DNA from: CAVZGO01 sp963774935
Lineage (GTDB): Bacteria > Chloroflexota > Anaerolineae > Anaerolineales > UBA4823
Length of the DNA stretch: 64,000 bases
Assembly: GCA_963774935.1 (NCBI GenBank)
Contig: CAVZGO010000012.1
Location: 5,881-69,880, forward strand
Direction: 5' to 3'
The translations under genes and the position numbers were made by a program. The notes below the pieces were generated by a model. The model worked only from the letters and a program-made list of their open reading frames with translations, had not been told where the DNA came from and ran no database searches. Below are positions 27,476 through 36,345 of this stretch, in pieces; the stretch's first letter is position 1; each line of letters starts with the position of its first letter.

Positions 27476-29482
27476 TTACGCTTCGCCTGAATCCGTAAGG
27501 GCATCTTCCCGCTGTGCTACTTGCCGGCCTTCATCAACATTTACCAGGGTGAGCAATCCTCCACCGATAACAAATAACGCAATCAGGCTGAGTACTGCTG
27601 GTCGTGAGCTGCCAAATATCGTTCCGGCAGCGGCGAACATTAATGGGCCAATGATCGCCGAGAATTTCTCCATTACTCCAAACAGGCCAAAGAATTCACC
27701 ACTTTTACTGGCGGGAGACATTCCGGCGTACAAGCTTCGGCTTAGCGCCTGGCTGCCGCCCTGTACGATCGCGATCATCCAAGCCAGGAACCAGAATTCG
27801 ACCACCGAGTTCAAGAAGTAACCCCATATTGCGACGACACAATAAATCAGCAGGGCGAGTAAAATCGAGCGTTTTGTGTCCATTAATTCAGCCAGGCGTG
27901 AAAAGAGCAGCTTGCCCAGCAGTATTGCAAACAACAATCCGATCAGCTCAATTGCCAGGATCAATCCAATAATCACCAAAAGTTTGCTTTGGCGTAGCCC
28001 TGGAAGGACCTCGATCGAAGCCAGGCTGATGCGGTTGCCAGTGCTTTCCGGGTTCTTTTCATCAGAACTTATGAGACTCAATATGTGCTCGCCGGCAGTG
28101 TCAGCCAGGATGATTTTGGTGACATCGTAGCGTACGGTCGATTGATATCCATCAATTACCATGGGTTCACCAGTGTCGGCATCGAGTACGGGTGATCCAT
28201 CGATGATCACCAGCCATTCGCCATAGTCGGGTCCCTGCCCGTAAGTAATTACGATTTTTTGACCGTTGTATGCAAAGTCCATTTGGCTTCCCGGCTCGGT
28301 TGCACTCATGTAGATGCCATCCTGGTCAGTTCCCAAGTCCTTCGCTGCAACCAGCACTTTCTCCCAACTTCCAATCGTTTGAGTACCAGTATCACTGACC
28401 CGGTATAAACCTTCTCCCACAGCGTTCACGGTGTCCTCAAACCGGGCTGGCGGAGCGCCGGTGGTGTTCGCAGGCAGGGCTCGGACACCCCATGTGCCAA
28501 TGACAGGCAAGGCAATCAGGTTGAATAAGATGAAGGCTAGATATATCGGGCGGCGTTTGTCATTTTTACTGGGCAGCCGGCCAAAAATCAATGAGTAGGG
28601 GATGCCGACAAACTGTACCAGCAGCAAGGCAAGGATTAACTCTACGCTACCAAAGCCCAGCTCTGCGCCGTATATGGCTGCGACACCAATAATTGTGCCA
28701 ATTCCATCATTGTAAATCAAGAAAGCAAGCAAGAACTTGAACAGCTCTTTATATTGACGAATATCTGAAAAGGTCTTTGCCAGGCGTTGGAAACTGGCTT
28801 TAATGATGTTTTCTCCCCTCTCAATTGCATTGGTGGATGAAGGTGGCTCGGGGACTCGTCGGAGCAATGGAATAGTAAAAACACCCCACCAGATCGCTAC
28901 GCTGAGAAAAGAGAGCCTCGCGCCCCAGGTACCCGGTAGTAATTGGATCATCACAATGTTGATTGCCAGCAGAATCCCACCACCCAGGTACCCCATTGCA
29001 TATCCCCGGGTAGACACACGGTCCTGATCATCCGGTCGGGCGACATGGGGTAGCAATGCATCATAAAATGTATTCGCACCGTTGAAGCCGATTCTTCCAA
29101 GGATGCCCAACACCGATGCTAACACCCAGTCACCGGTGGATACAAGCACAAGTAGAGCCGTTGCCAGAATTCCAAGCCCGGCAAAAATGGACAGAAATAA
29201 TTTTTTGCCCCGCATAACATCAGAGATGGTGCCCAAAATCGGTGATAACACCGCGATAATCACTAAGGATATCGTCAAGCCAAGGCTCCAGTACGAGGTA
29301 GCCACAGTCGCGCTGGGTAATGTAGAACCGGCTACCTGGCTGAAGTAGATGGGCAGTACCGCTGCAAGGATTGTTGTAGCAAAGGCAGAGTTTGCCCAGT
29401 CATACATCGTCCAGGCCCAAATTCGGCGCTTGTATTCTTGTTCAGTAATTCCTGAAAATTTGCTCGCTGTTGTTGCGGTCAT
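27476..29482 (-). CDS. Atg22/UMF1-like MFS transporter with inserted extracytoplasmic domain
   Basis: 668 residues, far longer than the usual ~430 of this family. RRIWAWTMYDWANSAFATTILAAVLPIYF is the UMF1/Atg22 signature, and the second half resumes with GGSQALSRSLYAGMSPASKSGEFFGLFGVMEKF. Between helix 8 or so and the next helix about 160 residues are inserted (roughly residues 340-500): a polar stretch with YNGQKIVITYGQGPDYGEWLV, alternating hydrophobic strands and ISLASIEVLPG, which looks like a beta-sandwich, perhaps carbohydrate-binding, facing the outside. The transport substrate is unknown. A ubiE-ubiX pair follows. Confidence 0.8.
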   Translation of the reverse strand: MTATTASKFSGITEQEYKRRIWAWTMYDWANSAFATTILAAVLPIYFSQVAGSTLPSATVATSYWSLGLTISLVIIAVLSPILGTISDVMRGKKLFLSIFAGLGILATALLVLVSTGDWVLASVLGILGRIGFNGANTFYDALLPHVARPDDQDRVSTRGYAMGYLGGGILLAINIVMIQLLPGTWGARLSFLSVAIWWGVFTIPLLRRVPEPPSSTNAIERGENIIKASFQRLAKTFSDIRQYKELFKFLLAFLIYNDGIGTIIGVAAIYGAELGFGSVELILALLLVQFVGIPYSLIFGRLPSKNDKRRPIYLAFILFNLIALPVIGTWGVRALPANTTGAPPARFEDTVNAVGEGLYRVSDTGTQTIGSWEKVLVAAKDLGTDQDGIYMSATEPGSQMDFAYNGQKIVITYGQGPDYGEWLVIIDGSPVLDADTGEPMVIDGYQSTVRYDVTKIILADTAGEHILSLISSDEKNPESTGNRISLASIEVLPGLRQSKLLVIIGLILAIELIGLLFAILLGKLLFSRLAELMDTKRSILLALLIYCVVAIWGYFLNSVVEFWFLAWMIAIVQGGSQALSRSLYAGMSPASKSGEFFGLFGVMEKFSAIIGPLMFAAAGTIFGSSRPAVLSLIALFVIGGGLLTLVNVDEGRQVAQREDALTDSGEA

Positions 29483-29742
29483 ATGAATTCCTTATAACGT
29501 ATGATAAAAGTTCACGCCCGGTTTTAAGTTTGTCTATGCGGACATATCGAATAATGATAATTCATTTAACCAATCACAGATTTGAACGCCTTATTATAAT
29601 TTGATTATTCAATCTGCATTACCCAACCAATGGCTTTGATATCAACGAAGGAATTTGAAATTTTCTTACCCTGGGGGTTTAGTCTTCGTTAAAAGCAGAA
29701 ATCGAAAACCCAGGATTCAACAACATTCGTGTGATTCTGGTA
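29483..29742. other. intergenic, no gene seen
   Basis: AT-rich stretch between the divergent MFS and PIN-TRAM genes. No convincing reading frame or repeat was found. It ends in a TATAAT at 29743-29748 that could start the following leader. Confidence 0.5.
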
Positions 29743-29979
29743 TATAATTAATTTATCCAGTGAATGATCTGGATGTGGAATTATTTATTTTTATTGCTCT
29801 CTCGGAATTATTGCCTGGTTGGCGGAAGTGTAATTGTCTGGCAGTTCGATTTTCGAAATTTAGCTTATCATTGATGAGATATTCCTGTTCAGGGGGTATA
29901 TCCATCATTGAATAACTACCGCCAGCAAGCTCCAACACCGAGCCGGGTAGGGAGAGCGCATATAGATTGCGCTTTTTTT
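29743..29979 (+). ncRNA. candidate structured leader or small RNA upstream of the PIN-TRAM gene
   Basis: From a TATAAT at 29743 the sequence runs about 200 bases without a good reading frame and is rich in self-complementary segments. GCTCTCTC near 29799 can pair with GGGAGAGC near 29950, and TGGCGG near 29820 with CCGCCA near 29919. The 3' side of the outer helix overlaps the terminator hairpin AGCGCA/TGCGCT (29955-29973) and its T-run, so the two pairings exclude each other, as in an attenuator. No known riboswitch signature was recognised. The segment could equally be an independent RNA ending at that terminator. Confidence 0.35.
29955..29979 (+). terminator. terminator hairpin in front of PIN-TRAM gene
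   Basis: AGCGCA pairs with TGCGCT around a 7-nt loop, followed by seven T. It lies only about 20 bases before the ATG at 30001, so transcripts arriving from upstream should be terminated unless the hairpin is prevented. Confidence 0.65.
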
Positions 29980-30000
29980 ATTTTTTAATCAGGAGTCATC

Positions 30001-31101
30001 ATGTCACGTATTGAATTAATTTTTCGCATTATTGGCTTGGTCATTCTAGGCGCTCTGGGTGTTTATTATGGGATCGAGTTGGTTAATTACCTTCACGAGG
30101 CAGGAATATTAACATCCATTTCACCCGTGATTGGTGCAGTTGCTCTTGGTGTGCTTGGTGGATTACTCGGGTTTGCTGTCGCGCCGTACCTGACGACCCG
30201 ACCAGCCCACGCTCTAAGGGTTTTATTAGCCAAATTATCAGCCTCTACCCTAATCTCTGTGGGGATTGGTCTGGTAGCTGGTTTATTGGTTGCAGCGTTA
30301 TTAGCATTTCCGCTATCATTTCTTCCAGATCCTTTTGGGCAAATTTTGCCGTTCGTCGGTGTGCTGATTTTTGGTTATGTAGGTGTCATGGTTTTTGTGA
30401 TGCGCCAAAATGACATACTAGGATCTTTCCGCGGCAGATCGGCAAGCAAGGAAAAAGAAACAAAAGCAAACCCTGAGCCAGTTGGTGAACTTGATCCCGG
30501 GCGGACTATCTTAATGGATACGAGTGTTATCATCGATGGGCGTATCGCAGATATTTCCCGTACAGGATTCTTAACTGGCAACTTACTCATCCCTCGTTTC
30601 GTCTTAAATGAACTTCAATATATCGCTGATTCCCCTGATAACCTCCGCCGCCAGCGGGGTCGGCGCGGGATGGAAGTAATCTCACAACTGCAGAAAGATA
30701 GTGTTTTACCCATAAAAATTAGCGACATTGATGTTGAAGGAACCCGAGAGGTAGATGAAAAGCTTGTAATCCTGGCTCGCCAGATGCATGCTCCTATATT
30801 GACAAACGACTATAACTTGAACAGGGTGGCAGAGCTTCAAGGTGTTACGGTTCTAAACATTAATGAGCTTGCCAATGCGGTAAAGTCCGTCCTGCTGCCT
30901 GGCGAGTCGCTCTCGGTCATTGTCATCCAGGAAGGCAGGGAAGTCGGTCAAGGTGTGGCGTACCTGGATGATGGGACTATGGTTGTAATTGAAGATGGGC
31001 GGGATCGGATTAATTCTCAGGTGACCGTCGTTGTGACCAAAATTTTGCAAACTGCTGCCGGGCGAATGATCTTTGCTCGCTTAGATGAGGGTAACCGCTA
31101 A
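30001..31101 (+). CDS. PIN-TRAM domain membrane protein (YacL-like)
   Basis: 366 residues. Four hydrophobic helices (about 1-140) are followed by a charged linker, then a PIN domain beginning ILMDTSVIIDGRIADI (first catalytic Asp and the Asp-Gly that follows) with NELQYIADS and ILTNDYNLNRVAEL carrying further acidic residues, and a C-terminal TRAM domain (IVIQEGREVGQGVAYLDDGTMVVIEDGR). This is the architecture of Bacillus YacL, a putative membrane-tethered RNase. AGGAG precedes the ATG. It heads a run with cysS, a methyltransferase and rlmB, the same neighbours it has in Firmicutes. Confidence 0.88.
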   Translation: MSRIELIFRIIGLVILGALGVYYGIELVNYLHEAGILTSISPVIGAVALGVLGGLLGFAVAPYLTTRPAHALRVLLAKLSASTLISVGIGLVAGLLVAALLAFPLSFLPDPFGQILPFVGVLIFGYVGVMVFVMRQNDILGSFRGRSASKEKETKANPEPVGELDPGRTILMDTSVIIDGRIADISRTGFLTGNLLIPRFVLNELQYIADSPDNLRRQRGRRGMEVISQLQKDSVLPIKISDIDVEGTREVDEKLVILARQMHAPILTNDYNLNRVAELQGVTVLNINELANAVKSVLLPGESLSVIVIQEGREVGQGVAYLDDGTMVVIEDGRDRINSQVTVVVTKILQTAAGRMIFARLDEGNR

Positions 31102-31160
31102 TTGTTTGGGACAAGCTCCGGTGCAATAGGCGCTCGAGCGAGCAGACGGAGGACACAGAA

Positions 31161-32561
31161 ATGACTTTACGAATATACAACACCCTAACGCGCCAAAAAG
31201 AGGTTTTTTCCACTCTCGAGCCAGGCAAAGTGCGCATGTATGTCTGTGGTCCCACCGTTTATGCCCAGGCACATATTGGTCATGCCATGTCTGCTATGGT
31301 GTTTGATATTATTCGCCGCTACCTGGAGTATCGCGGTTATCAGGTTCGGCATGTGATGAATTTTACTGACGTCGACGATAAGATTATAAAACGCGCCACC
31401 GAGTTGGGAGTAGAACCCTTCACGCTAGCCGAAGGTTACATCCAGGAGTTCCGAAAACACCTGGACGATCTAAATGTTCTCCCTGCTACAGTTAATCCAC
31501 GCGCTACCCAGGATATGCCCCAAATCCTGGAAATGATCCGGGCATTAATTACTAAGGGTTACGCCTATGAGGCAGGTGGGGATGTCTATTTTCGCGTTCA
31601 GAGGGATGGTGACTATGGGCGGCTTTCAGGCAGGCAGCTAGAGGATATGCAAGCTGGGGCACGGATTGATATTGATGACCGTAAAGAGCATCCTATGGAT
31701 TTTGCGCTTTGGAAGGCAGCCAAACCGGGTGAACCATTCTGGGAAAGCCCCTGGGGACCCGGACGCCCCGGCTGGCATATTGAGTGCTCGGCAATGAACC
31801 TGACACATCTGGGCGAGCAGATCGATATCCATGGTGGAGGCAATGACCTGGTATTTCCACATCACGAGAACGAAATTGCTCAAACTGAAAGCCTGACGGA
31901 AAAGGAATTCTCGCATTACTGGGTCCACAATGGTATGCTCCAGCTTTCCGGCGAAAAAATGTCCAAGTCGTTGGGCAACCTGGTGACAATCCAGGAATTC
32001 CTGTCTCACCATGAGGCAGATGTGTTCCGCATGATTGTGTTAAATTCGAGCTATCGTGGTCCATTGACATATAACGACGAAGTCGTGAGCCAGTCAGAGC
32101 GCGCGCTGGAAAGGCTGCGCTCTGCTATCAAACCCGCCTTGACCAGCAAGAATGCTGCTTCTCAAGAAATACTTACAGCCCTTGAACAGCAAGTTCTCGT
32201 AGCAAAGCAAGGTTTTCTCGACTCGATGGATGATGATTTCAACACGGCTGGTGCATTGGGAGTGCTCTTTGATCTGGTACGCGGCATTAACCAGGCTCGT
32301 GATGCTGGGACTGGACCTGACAAACTTCAGGTTGCTCAAAGTGTCCTGGTTGAGTTGGCGGGAGTGTTGGGCTTGCGGTTAGTTAAGGGAGCTGGAGAAG
32401 GAAGTGATGCAGCCCCATTCATCGACTTATTGGTCGAATTACGCAAAGAGCTGCGAGTCCAGAAGCTCTGGGCTCTTTCAGACCTGGTGCGCAATCGGCT
32501 GGGAGAATTAGGCGTAACGCTCGAAGATGGTAAAGAAGGCACCATCTGGAACTGGAAATGA
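31161..32561 (+). CDS. cysS: cysteinyl-tRNA synthetase
   Basis: 466 residues. It charges tRNA-Cys with cysteine using ATP. The class I HIGH-like motif is HIGHAMSAMVFD within TVYAQAHIGHAMS; the zinc-binding/editing region includes HIECSAMNL and GGGNDLVFPHHENEIAQTES (the metal-bound Cys and His residues), and the KMSKS loop is GEKMSKSLGN. The C-terminal helical anticodon-binding domain ends normally. GGAGG lies upstream of ATG 31161. The last four bases overlap the next gene, so the genes are translationally coupled. Confidence 0.95.
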   Translation: MTLRIYNTLTRQKEVFSTLEPGKVRMYVCGPTVYAQAHIGHAMSAMVFDIIRRYLEYRGYQVRHVMNFTDVDDKIIKRATELGVEPFTLAEGYIQEFRKHLDDLNVLPATVNPRATQDMPQILEMIRALITKGYAYEAGGDVYFRVQRDGDYGRLSGRQLEDMQAGARIDIDDRKEHPMDFALWKAAKPGEPFWESPWGPGRPGWHIECSAMNLTHLGEQIDIHGGGNDLVFPHHENEIAQTESLTEKEFSHYWVHNGMLQLSGEKMSKSLGNLVTIQEFLSHHEADVFRMIVLNSSYRGPLTYNDEVVSQSERALERLRSAIKPALTSKNAASQEILTALEQQVLVAKQGFLDSMDDDFNTAGALGVLFDLVRGINQARDAGTGPDKLQVAQSVLVELAGVLGLRLVKGAGEGSDAAPFIDLLVELRKELRVQKLWALSDLVRNRLGELGVTLEDGKEGTIWNWK

Positions 32562-33224
32562 CCGGTAAAGAAATTCTACAGCAAATCCCTCCAACTGATC
32601 TATCAGATCCTTTCCCTTCCAGTGATTTTGACGATTGGGCTGAGAGCTACGATCAGGATGTGCTGGTCGGGGGCTTTCCGTTCGATGGTTATGCTCAGGT
32701 TTTAGAAACCACACTGCGCCTTGCTGATTGTATGCCCGGTCAGAGTATCCTCGATCTGGGCATTGGCACCGGCAACCTGGCAGAGCGGTTTGCCCATCGC
32801 GGCTGCCTAATTTCTGGCCTGGACTACTCTGTCCGGATGTTGGAGCTTGCACGCCGTAAACTTCCCCAGTCAGTATTGCTCCAGGCTGACTTGCGCCAGG
32901 ACTTGCCGCGTGAGCTTGGTGGTCCCTATGACAGGATCGTCTCGGCGTATGTATTTCACCATTTCGAATTGCCTTTCAAGATTGCGCTACTTGTGCGATT
33001 AATGCAGCTTCTGACGATCCAACGGGCGAATGGTCATTGCTGATCTGGCGTTTTCCGACCGGCCCACAATGGCGTCCGTCCGTAAGAAAGTGGGACCTGC
33101 CTGGGAAGATGAGTATTATTGGATCGCAGATGAAACGCTGCCAGAATTAGCTCGAGTTGGGCTGGTTGCCAGTTTTGTTTCCGTTTCTTCCTGTGCTGGT
33201 GTGTTTGTAATCCCTAAGCCATGA
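32558..33224 (+). CDS. SAM-dependent methyltransferase, frameshifted near 33018
   Basis: The first frame (32558-33043) has FDDWAESYDQDV, motif I ILDLGIGTGNLAERF, YSVRMLELARRKL and VSAYVFHHFELPFK, but ends in an unrelated tail after LLTIQRANGHC. The second frame continues with NGRMVIADLAFSDRPTM (motif V region), then WIADETLPELARVGL, up to 33224. Removing one base in ACGATCCAACGG joins them. The rebuilt length is about 220 residues, as usual for a Methyltransf_11/25 protein. It starts inside cysS (ATGA overlap) and ends overlapping rlmB by four bases, so the coupling of the whole operon depends on the intact frame. The substrate is unknown. Confidence 0.75.
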
Positions 33225-33982
33225 AAGAATGGATTTATGGACGTAATGCAGTATATGAGACATTGCGATCCGGACGCCGGCAGACGTTTCGTTTATGGAT
33301 CGCCAAAGGTGTGCAGGAAAAAGGACGTCTGTCTCAGTCGCTCGAAATAGCTCAAAAACGAAAAACACCAGTCGAGCAGGTACCACGCCAGCATCTGGAC
33401 GCGATTAGCGATGGTCATCAAGGTATCGCTATAGAATGCAGTGGCTACTCCTACAGCGGCTTGCTGGACATCCTTGATTTAGCAACTCAGCGCTCTGAAA
33501 AGCCGTTCGTTCTGGTCCTGGACACGCTGCAAGACCCCCAAAACCTGGGTACGCTGCTTCGCACAGCGGAGGTCGTCGGCGTGCATGGGGTTTTACTTCC
33601 ACTTCGACATACGGTCGCTGTTACGCCCGCGGTAGTAAATGCTTCAGCAGGGGCTAGCGAGCACTTGCTCATTGCACAAGCCAACCTCGCACAGTCAATG
33701 GAAAGCCTAAAAGAGACTGGTTGTTGGGTGGTTGGTCTGGAGGGAAGCACATCTGCCAAACAACCTGCAGAAGTTCACCTTGATGGTGCATTAGCGCTGG
33801 TGGTAGGCAGTGAGGGGGCGGGTATGCGCCCCTTAGTGCGTCAAAAATGCGATGTTTTGATGAAATTACCGATGCGCGGAAACATTGAGTCTCTCAATGC
33901 GGCGGTGGCAGGTTCGATTGCATTATATATGGCATTCGAAGCGCGAGGTTATGGTTCTTTAGAGAATAGGACTGGGACGTAA
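33221..33982 (+). CDS. rlmB: 23S rRNA 2'-O-ribose methyltransferase RlmB-like (TrmH/SpoU family)
   Basis: 253 residues. The N-terminal substrate-binding part opens with KEWIYGRNAVYETLRSGRR. The SPOUT knot carries the three conserved TrmH blocks: LVLDTLQDPQNLGTLLRTAEVVG (motif 1, with Asn and Arg), ALVVGSEGAGMRPLV (motif 2) and LPMRGNIESLNAAVAGSIALY (motif 3), which bind SAM and release the product. It methylates the ribose of a specific guanosine in 23S rRNA. Its position after cysS is the same as in Bacillus. Paralogues acting on tRNA (TrmH) cannot be fully excluded. Confidence 0.9.
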   Translation: MKEWIYGRNAVYETLRSGRRQTFRLWIAKGVQEKGRLSQSLEIAQKRKTPVEQVPRQHLDAISDGHQGIAIECSGYSYSGLLDILDLATQRSEKPFVLVLDTLQDPQNLGTLLRTAEVVGVHGVLLPLRHTVAVTPAVVNASAGASEHLLIAQANLAQSMESLKETGCWVVGLEGSTSAKQPAEVHLDGALALVVGSEGAGMRPLVRQKCDVLMKLPMRGNIESLNAAVAGSIALYMAFEARGYGSLENRTGT

Positions 33983-33989
33983 GAGTTTT

Positions 33990-34550
33990 ATGCTGCGGAA
34001 ATTGTCTGCTTGGTTGATAAAAATTTCAACTGTCTGGGTTGTGGTCATAAGCCTGGTTATCTTCTTGTTATTTATCGCCACCGTATTACCCCGGCAAACC
34101 GAACAAATTGAGACACAAAACCGGGGAGCTGGGTCGCCAGATACATCGCTTTGGTACTCTGCAGCAGATCTGTACGAAATGGCCGAAGCGTATGGGCAAA
34201 ATGGGCGGGATGCTTTTGTGTACAGCCACTTTACATTTGATGTTGCCTGGCCTTTGGTCTACACTTTGTTTTTGGTCACTTCCTTAAGCTGGCTCTCAGT
34301 CCGTGCATTTCCCTTAGGTAGTCAATATCGAGCGGTCAATCTGGTCCCACTCTTTGCGGCGTTATTTGACTTTTTGGAAAACATATCTACATCGCTGATC
34401 ATGCTGCGTTACCCGGCGGGGACGCCGTTCATAGACATGCTGGCAGGGGTGTTTACCTTCATAAAATGGTTACTTGTCGCAGCGAGCATTATTCTGCTTT
34501 TACTCACTCTTGTGATGGCGATTTGGCGAAGAGGGCGATTTAACCATTGA
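33990..34550 (+). CDS. four-helix membrane protein, function unknown
   Basis: 186 residues with about four hydrophobic helices: one at the N-terminus, one around VAWPLVYTLFLVTSLSWL, one around LVPLFAALFDFLENISTSLIML and one near the C-terminus ending in a basic tail. A loop of about 60 polar residues follows the first helix. The pattern FLENISTSLIMLRYP looks conserved in character but I know no named family. It starts eight bases after rlmB ends and is the last gene before the tRNA cluster. Confidence 0.6.
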   Translation: MLRKLSAWLIKISTVWVVVISLVIFLLFIATVLPRQTEQIETQNRGAGSPDTSLWYSAADLYEMAEAYGQNGRDAFVYSHFTFDVAWPLVYTLFLVTSLSWLSVRAFPLGSQYRAVNLVPLFAALFDFLENISTSLIMLRYPAGTPFIDMLAGVFTFIKWLLVAASIILLLLTLVMAIWRRGRFNH

Positions 34551-34636
34551 CCGTCTGGCAGAATCCTGATAAACTCACGCGCCGCGGTTTGTAATGGACC
34601 GAGCATAACAATGCAGCAGGGTGCTTGAAAAATACC

Positions 34637-34665
34637 TTGCCGCTGTAGATAGCCTCTGGTATAAT
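34637..34665 (+). promoter_or_regulatory. sigma-70 type promoter of the tRNA-tuf unit
   Basis: TTGCCG at 34637-34642 and TATAAT at 34660-34665 with 17-bp spacing and an extended TGG before the -10 box. The first tRNA begins 36 bases downstream of the -10. Confidence 0.75.
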
Positions 34666-34701
34666 GCCATTCGCTTTATTGCTGGCACCTTATCAATTCG
34701 C

Positions 34702-34774
34702 GCCGACGTAGCTCAATCGGCAGAGCAACCGCCTTGTAAGTGGTAGGTTACGGGTTCGATTCCCGTCGTCGGCT
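34702..34774 (+). tRNA. tRNA-Thr (TGT)
   Basis: 73-nt cloverleaf: acceptor stem GCCGACG paired with CGTCGGC, TTCGATTC T-loop, anticodon TGT in CTTGTAA. CCA is not encoded. First of a Thr-Tyr-Thr group in front of tuf, the same gene type order as the E. coli tufB operon. Confidence 0.95.
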
Positions 34775-34867
34775 TCAAATATGGTTGATTGGTGATTGTC
34801 GAATGTTTGTTTTGGACACCCCCTTCAGGGTCGACCCAAAACCAACAATCTACAATCCTCAATCCAT

Positions 34868-34950
34868 GGGCGGTTACCCAAGTGGCCAACGGGGACTGAC
34901 TGTAAATCAGTTGGCAGAAGCCTTCGGAGGTTCGAATCCTTCACCGCCCA
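34868..34950 (+). tRNA. tRNA-Tyr (GTA)
   Basis: 83-nt class II tRNA with a long variable arm; acceptor GGGCGGT paired with ACCGCCC, anticodon GTA in CTGTAAA, T-loop TTCGAATC. Confidence 0.95.
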
Positions 34951-35007
34951 CCTCTACGGCTGTACGGATGCAGGCTGTCCGTCAGCGCGTAGTTTTGTAA
35001 ATGCAGT

Positions 35008-35080
35008 GCCCTCATAGCTCAGTCGGTAGAGCACGTTCTTGGTAAGAACGGGGTCATGGGTTCAAATCCCATTGAGGGCT
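35008..35080 (+). tRNA. tRNA-Thr (GGT)
   Basis: 73-nt cloverleaf; acceptor GCCCTCA paired with TGAGGGC, anticodon GGT in CTTGGTA, T-loop TTCAAATC. It lies 41 bases before the tuf start. Confidence 0.95.
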
Positions 35081-35121
35081 CTCGCCAAACAAGTTTTTGA
35101 AACAAAGAAGGAGAAGGACGA

Positions 35122-36324
35122 ATGGGAAAGCAAAAATTTGACCGCAGCAAGCCGCACATGAACGTCGGGACGATGGGACACATCGACCACGGGAAAACGA
35201 CATTGACAGCGGCGATCACGAAATACAGTGCGATGCAGGGGTATGGAGAATTTCGGGCATTCGATTCGATCGACAATGCGCCGGAAGAGAAAGCGCGCGG
35301 GATCACGATCAACATAGCGCATGTGGAGTACCAGACGGCGAAGCGGCACTATGCGCACGTAGACATGCCTGGACACCGAGACTATATCAAGAACATGATC
35401 ACGGGAGCAGCGCAGGTAGACGGAGCGATCCTGGTGGTAGCAGCGCCGGACGGGCCGATGCCGCAGACGCGCGAGCATGTGCTGCTGGCGCGGCAGGTGG
35501 AGGTACCTGCGATCGTGGTGTACTTGAACAAAGTGGACATGATGGATGACCCGGAGCTGCTGGAGCTGGTAGAGCTGGAGCTGCGGGAGCTGTTGAACGA
35601 ATATGGCTTTCCTGGGGATGAGACACCGATCGTGCGCGGCAGTGCGCTGGCAGCATTGGAAAGCAAGAGCATGGATGTGAATGCGCCGGAGTACGAGAGC
35701 ATCAAAGAGCTGCTGCGGGTGGTGGATGAGTATATACCTGAGCCGGTGAGAGATGTAGACAAACCGTTCATGATGCCAGTGGAAGATGTGTTCTCGATCA
35801 AAGGACGCGGAACGGTAGTGACCGGACGTATCGACCGTGGATTGGTGAAAGTAGGGGAACCGGTTGAGATCGTTGGGTTGAGAGACAAGAGCATGCCGTC
35901 GGTGGTGACAGGAGTGGAGATGTTCCACAAGTCACTGGATCAGGGGATGGCGGGAGACAATGCGGGGCTGCTGCTGAGAGGGATTGAACGAACGGACGTG
36001 GAGCGCGGGATGGTAGTGGCGAAGCCGAAGAGCATCACGCCGCACCGGCGGTTCATGAGCGAAGTGTACGTGCTGAAGAAGGAAGAAGGTGGGAGGCATA
36101 AGGCGTTCTTCACTGGCTACCGGCCGCAGTTCTACATCCGGACGATGGATGTAACTGGGAACATCAAGCTGCCGGAAGGGGTAGAGATGGTGATGCCTGG
36201 GGACAATGTGAACCTGGAAGTGGAGTTGATCGTGCCGGTTGCATTGGAGCAGGGATCGAAGTTTGCGATCCGTGAAGGCGGTTTGACCGTCGGAGCGGGC
36301 GTGATCACCAAAATCCTGGAATAG
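35122..36324 (+). CDS. tuf: elongation factor Tu
   Basis: 400 residues, full length. It delivers aminoacyl-tRNA to the ribosome as a GTPase. G1 is GHIDHGKT (usually GHVDHGKT), G2 GITIN, G3 HVDMPGHRDY (in most bacteria HVDCPGHADY), and G4 NKVD. Domains 2 and 3 follow with GRGTVVTGRIDRG and HRRFMSEVYVLKKEEGGRH, ending GAGVITKILE. Codon use is strikingly different from its neighbours: third positions are nearly always G or C, with ACG, GCG and GGG common. AAGGAG precedes the ATG. It is part of the tRNA-tuf-rpmG-secE-nusG-ribosomal protein string. Confidence 0.95.
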   Translation: MGKQKFDRSKPHMNVGTMGHIDHGKTTLTAAITKYSAMQGYGEFRAFDSIDNAPEEKARGITINIAHVEYQTAKRHYAHVDMPGHRDYIKNMITGAAQVDGAILVVAAPDGPMPQTREHVLLARQVEVPAIVVYLNKVDMMDDPELLELVELELRELLNEYGFPGDETPIVRGSALAALESKSMDVNAPEYESIKELLRVVDEYIPEPVRDVDKPFMMPVEDVFSIKGRGTVVTGRIDRGLVKVGEPVEIVGLRDKSMPSVVTGVEMFHKSLDQGMAGDNAGLLLRGIERTDVERGMVVAKPKSITPHRRFMSEVYVLKKEEGGRHKAFFTGYRPQFYIRTMDVTGNIKLPEGVEMVMPGDNVNLEVELIVPVALEQGSKFAIREGGLTVGAGVITKILE

Positions 36325-36345
36325 ATTTGGGATAGGTAGGTTATA

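Noticed and set aside
29753..29938. 61-codon minus-strand frame in the region before the PIN-TRAM gene
   Set aside because: Low-complexity, no ribosome site, and it overlaps the self-complementary leader.
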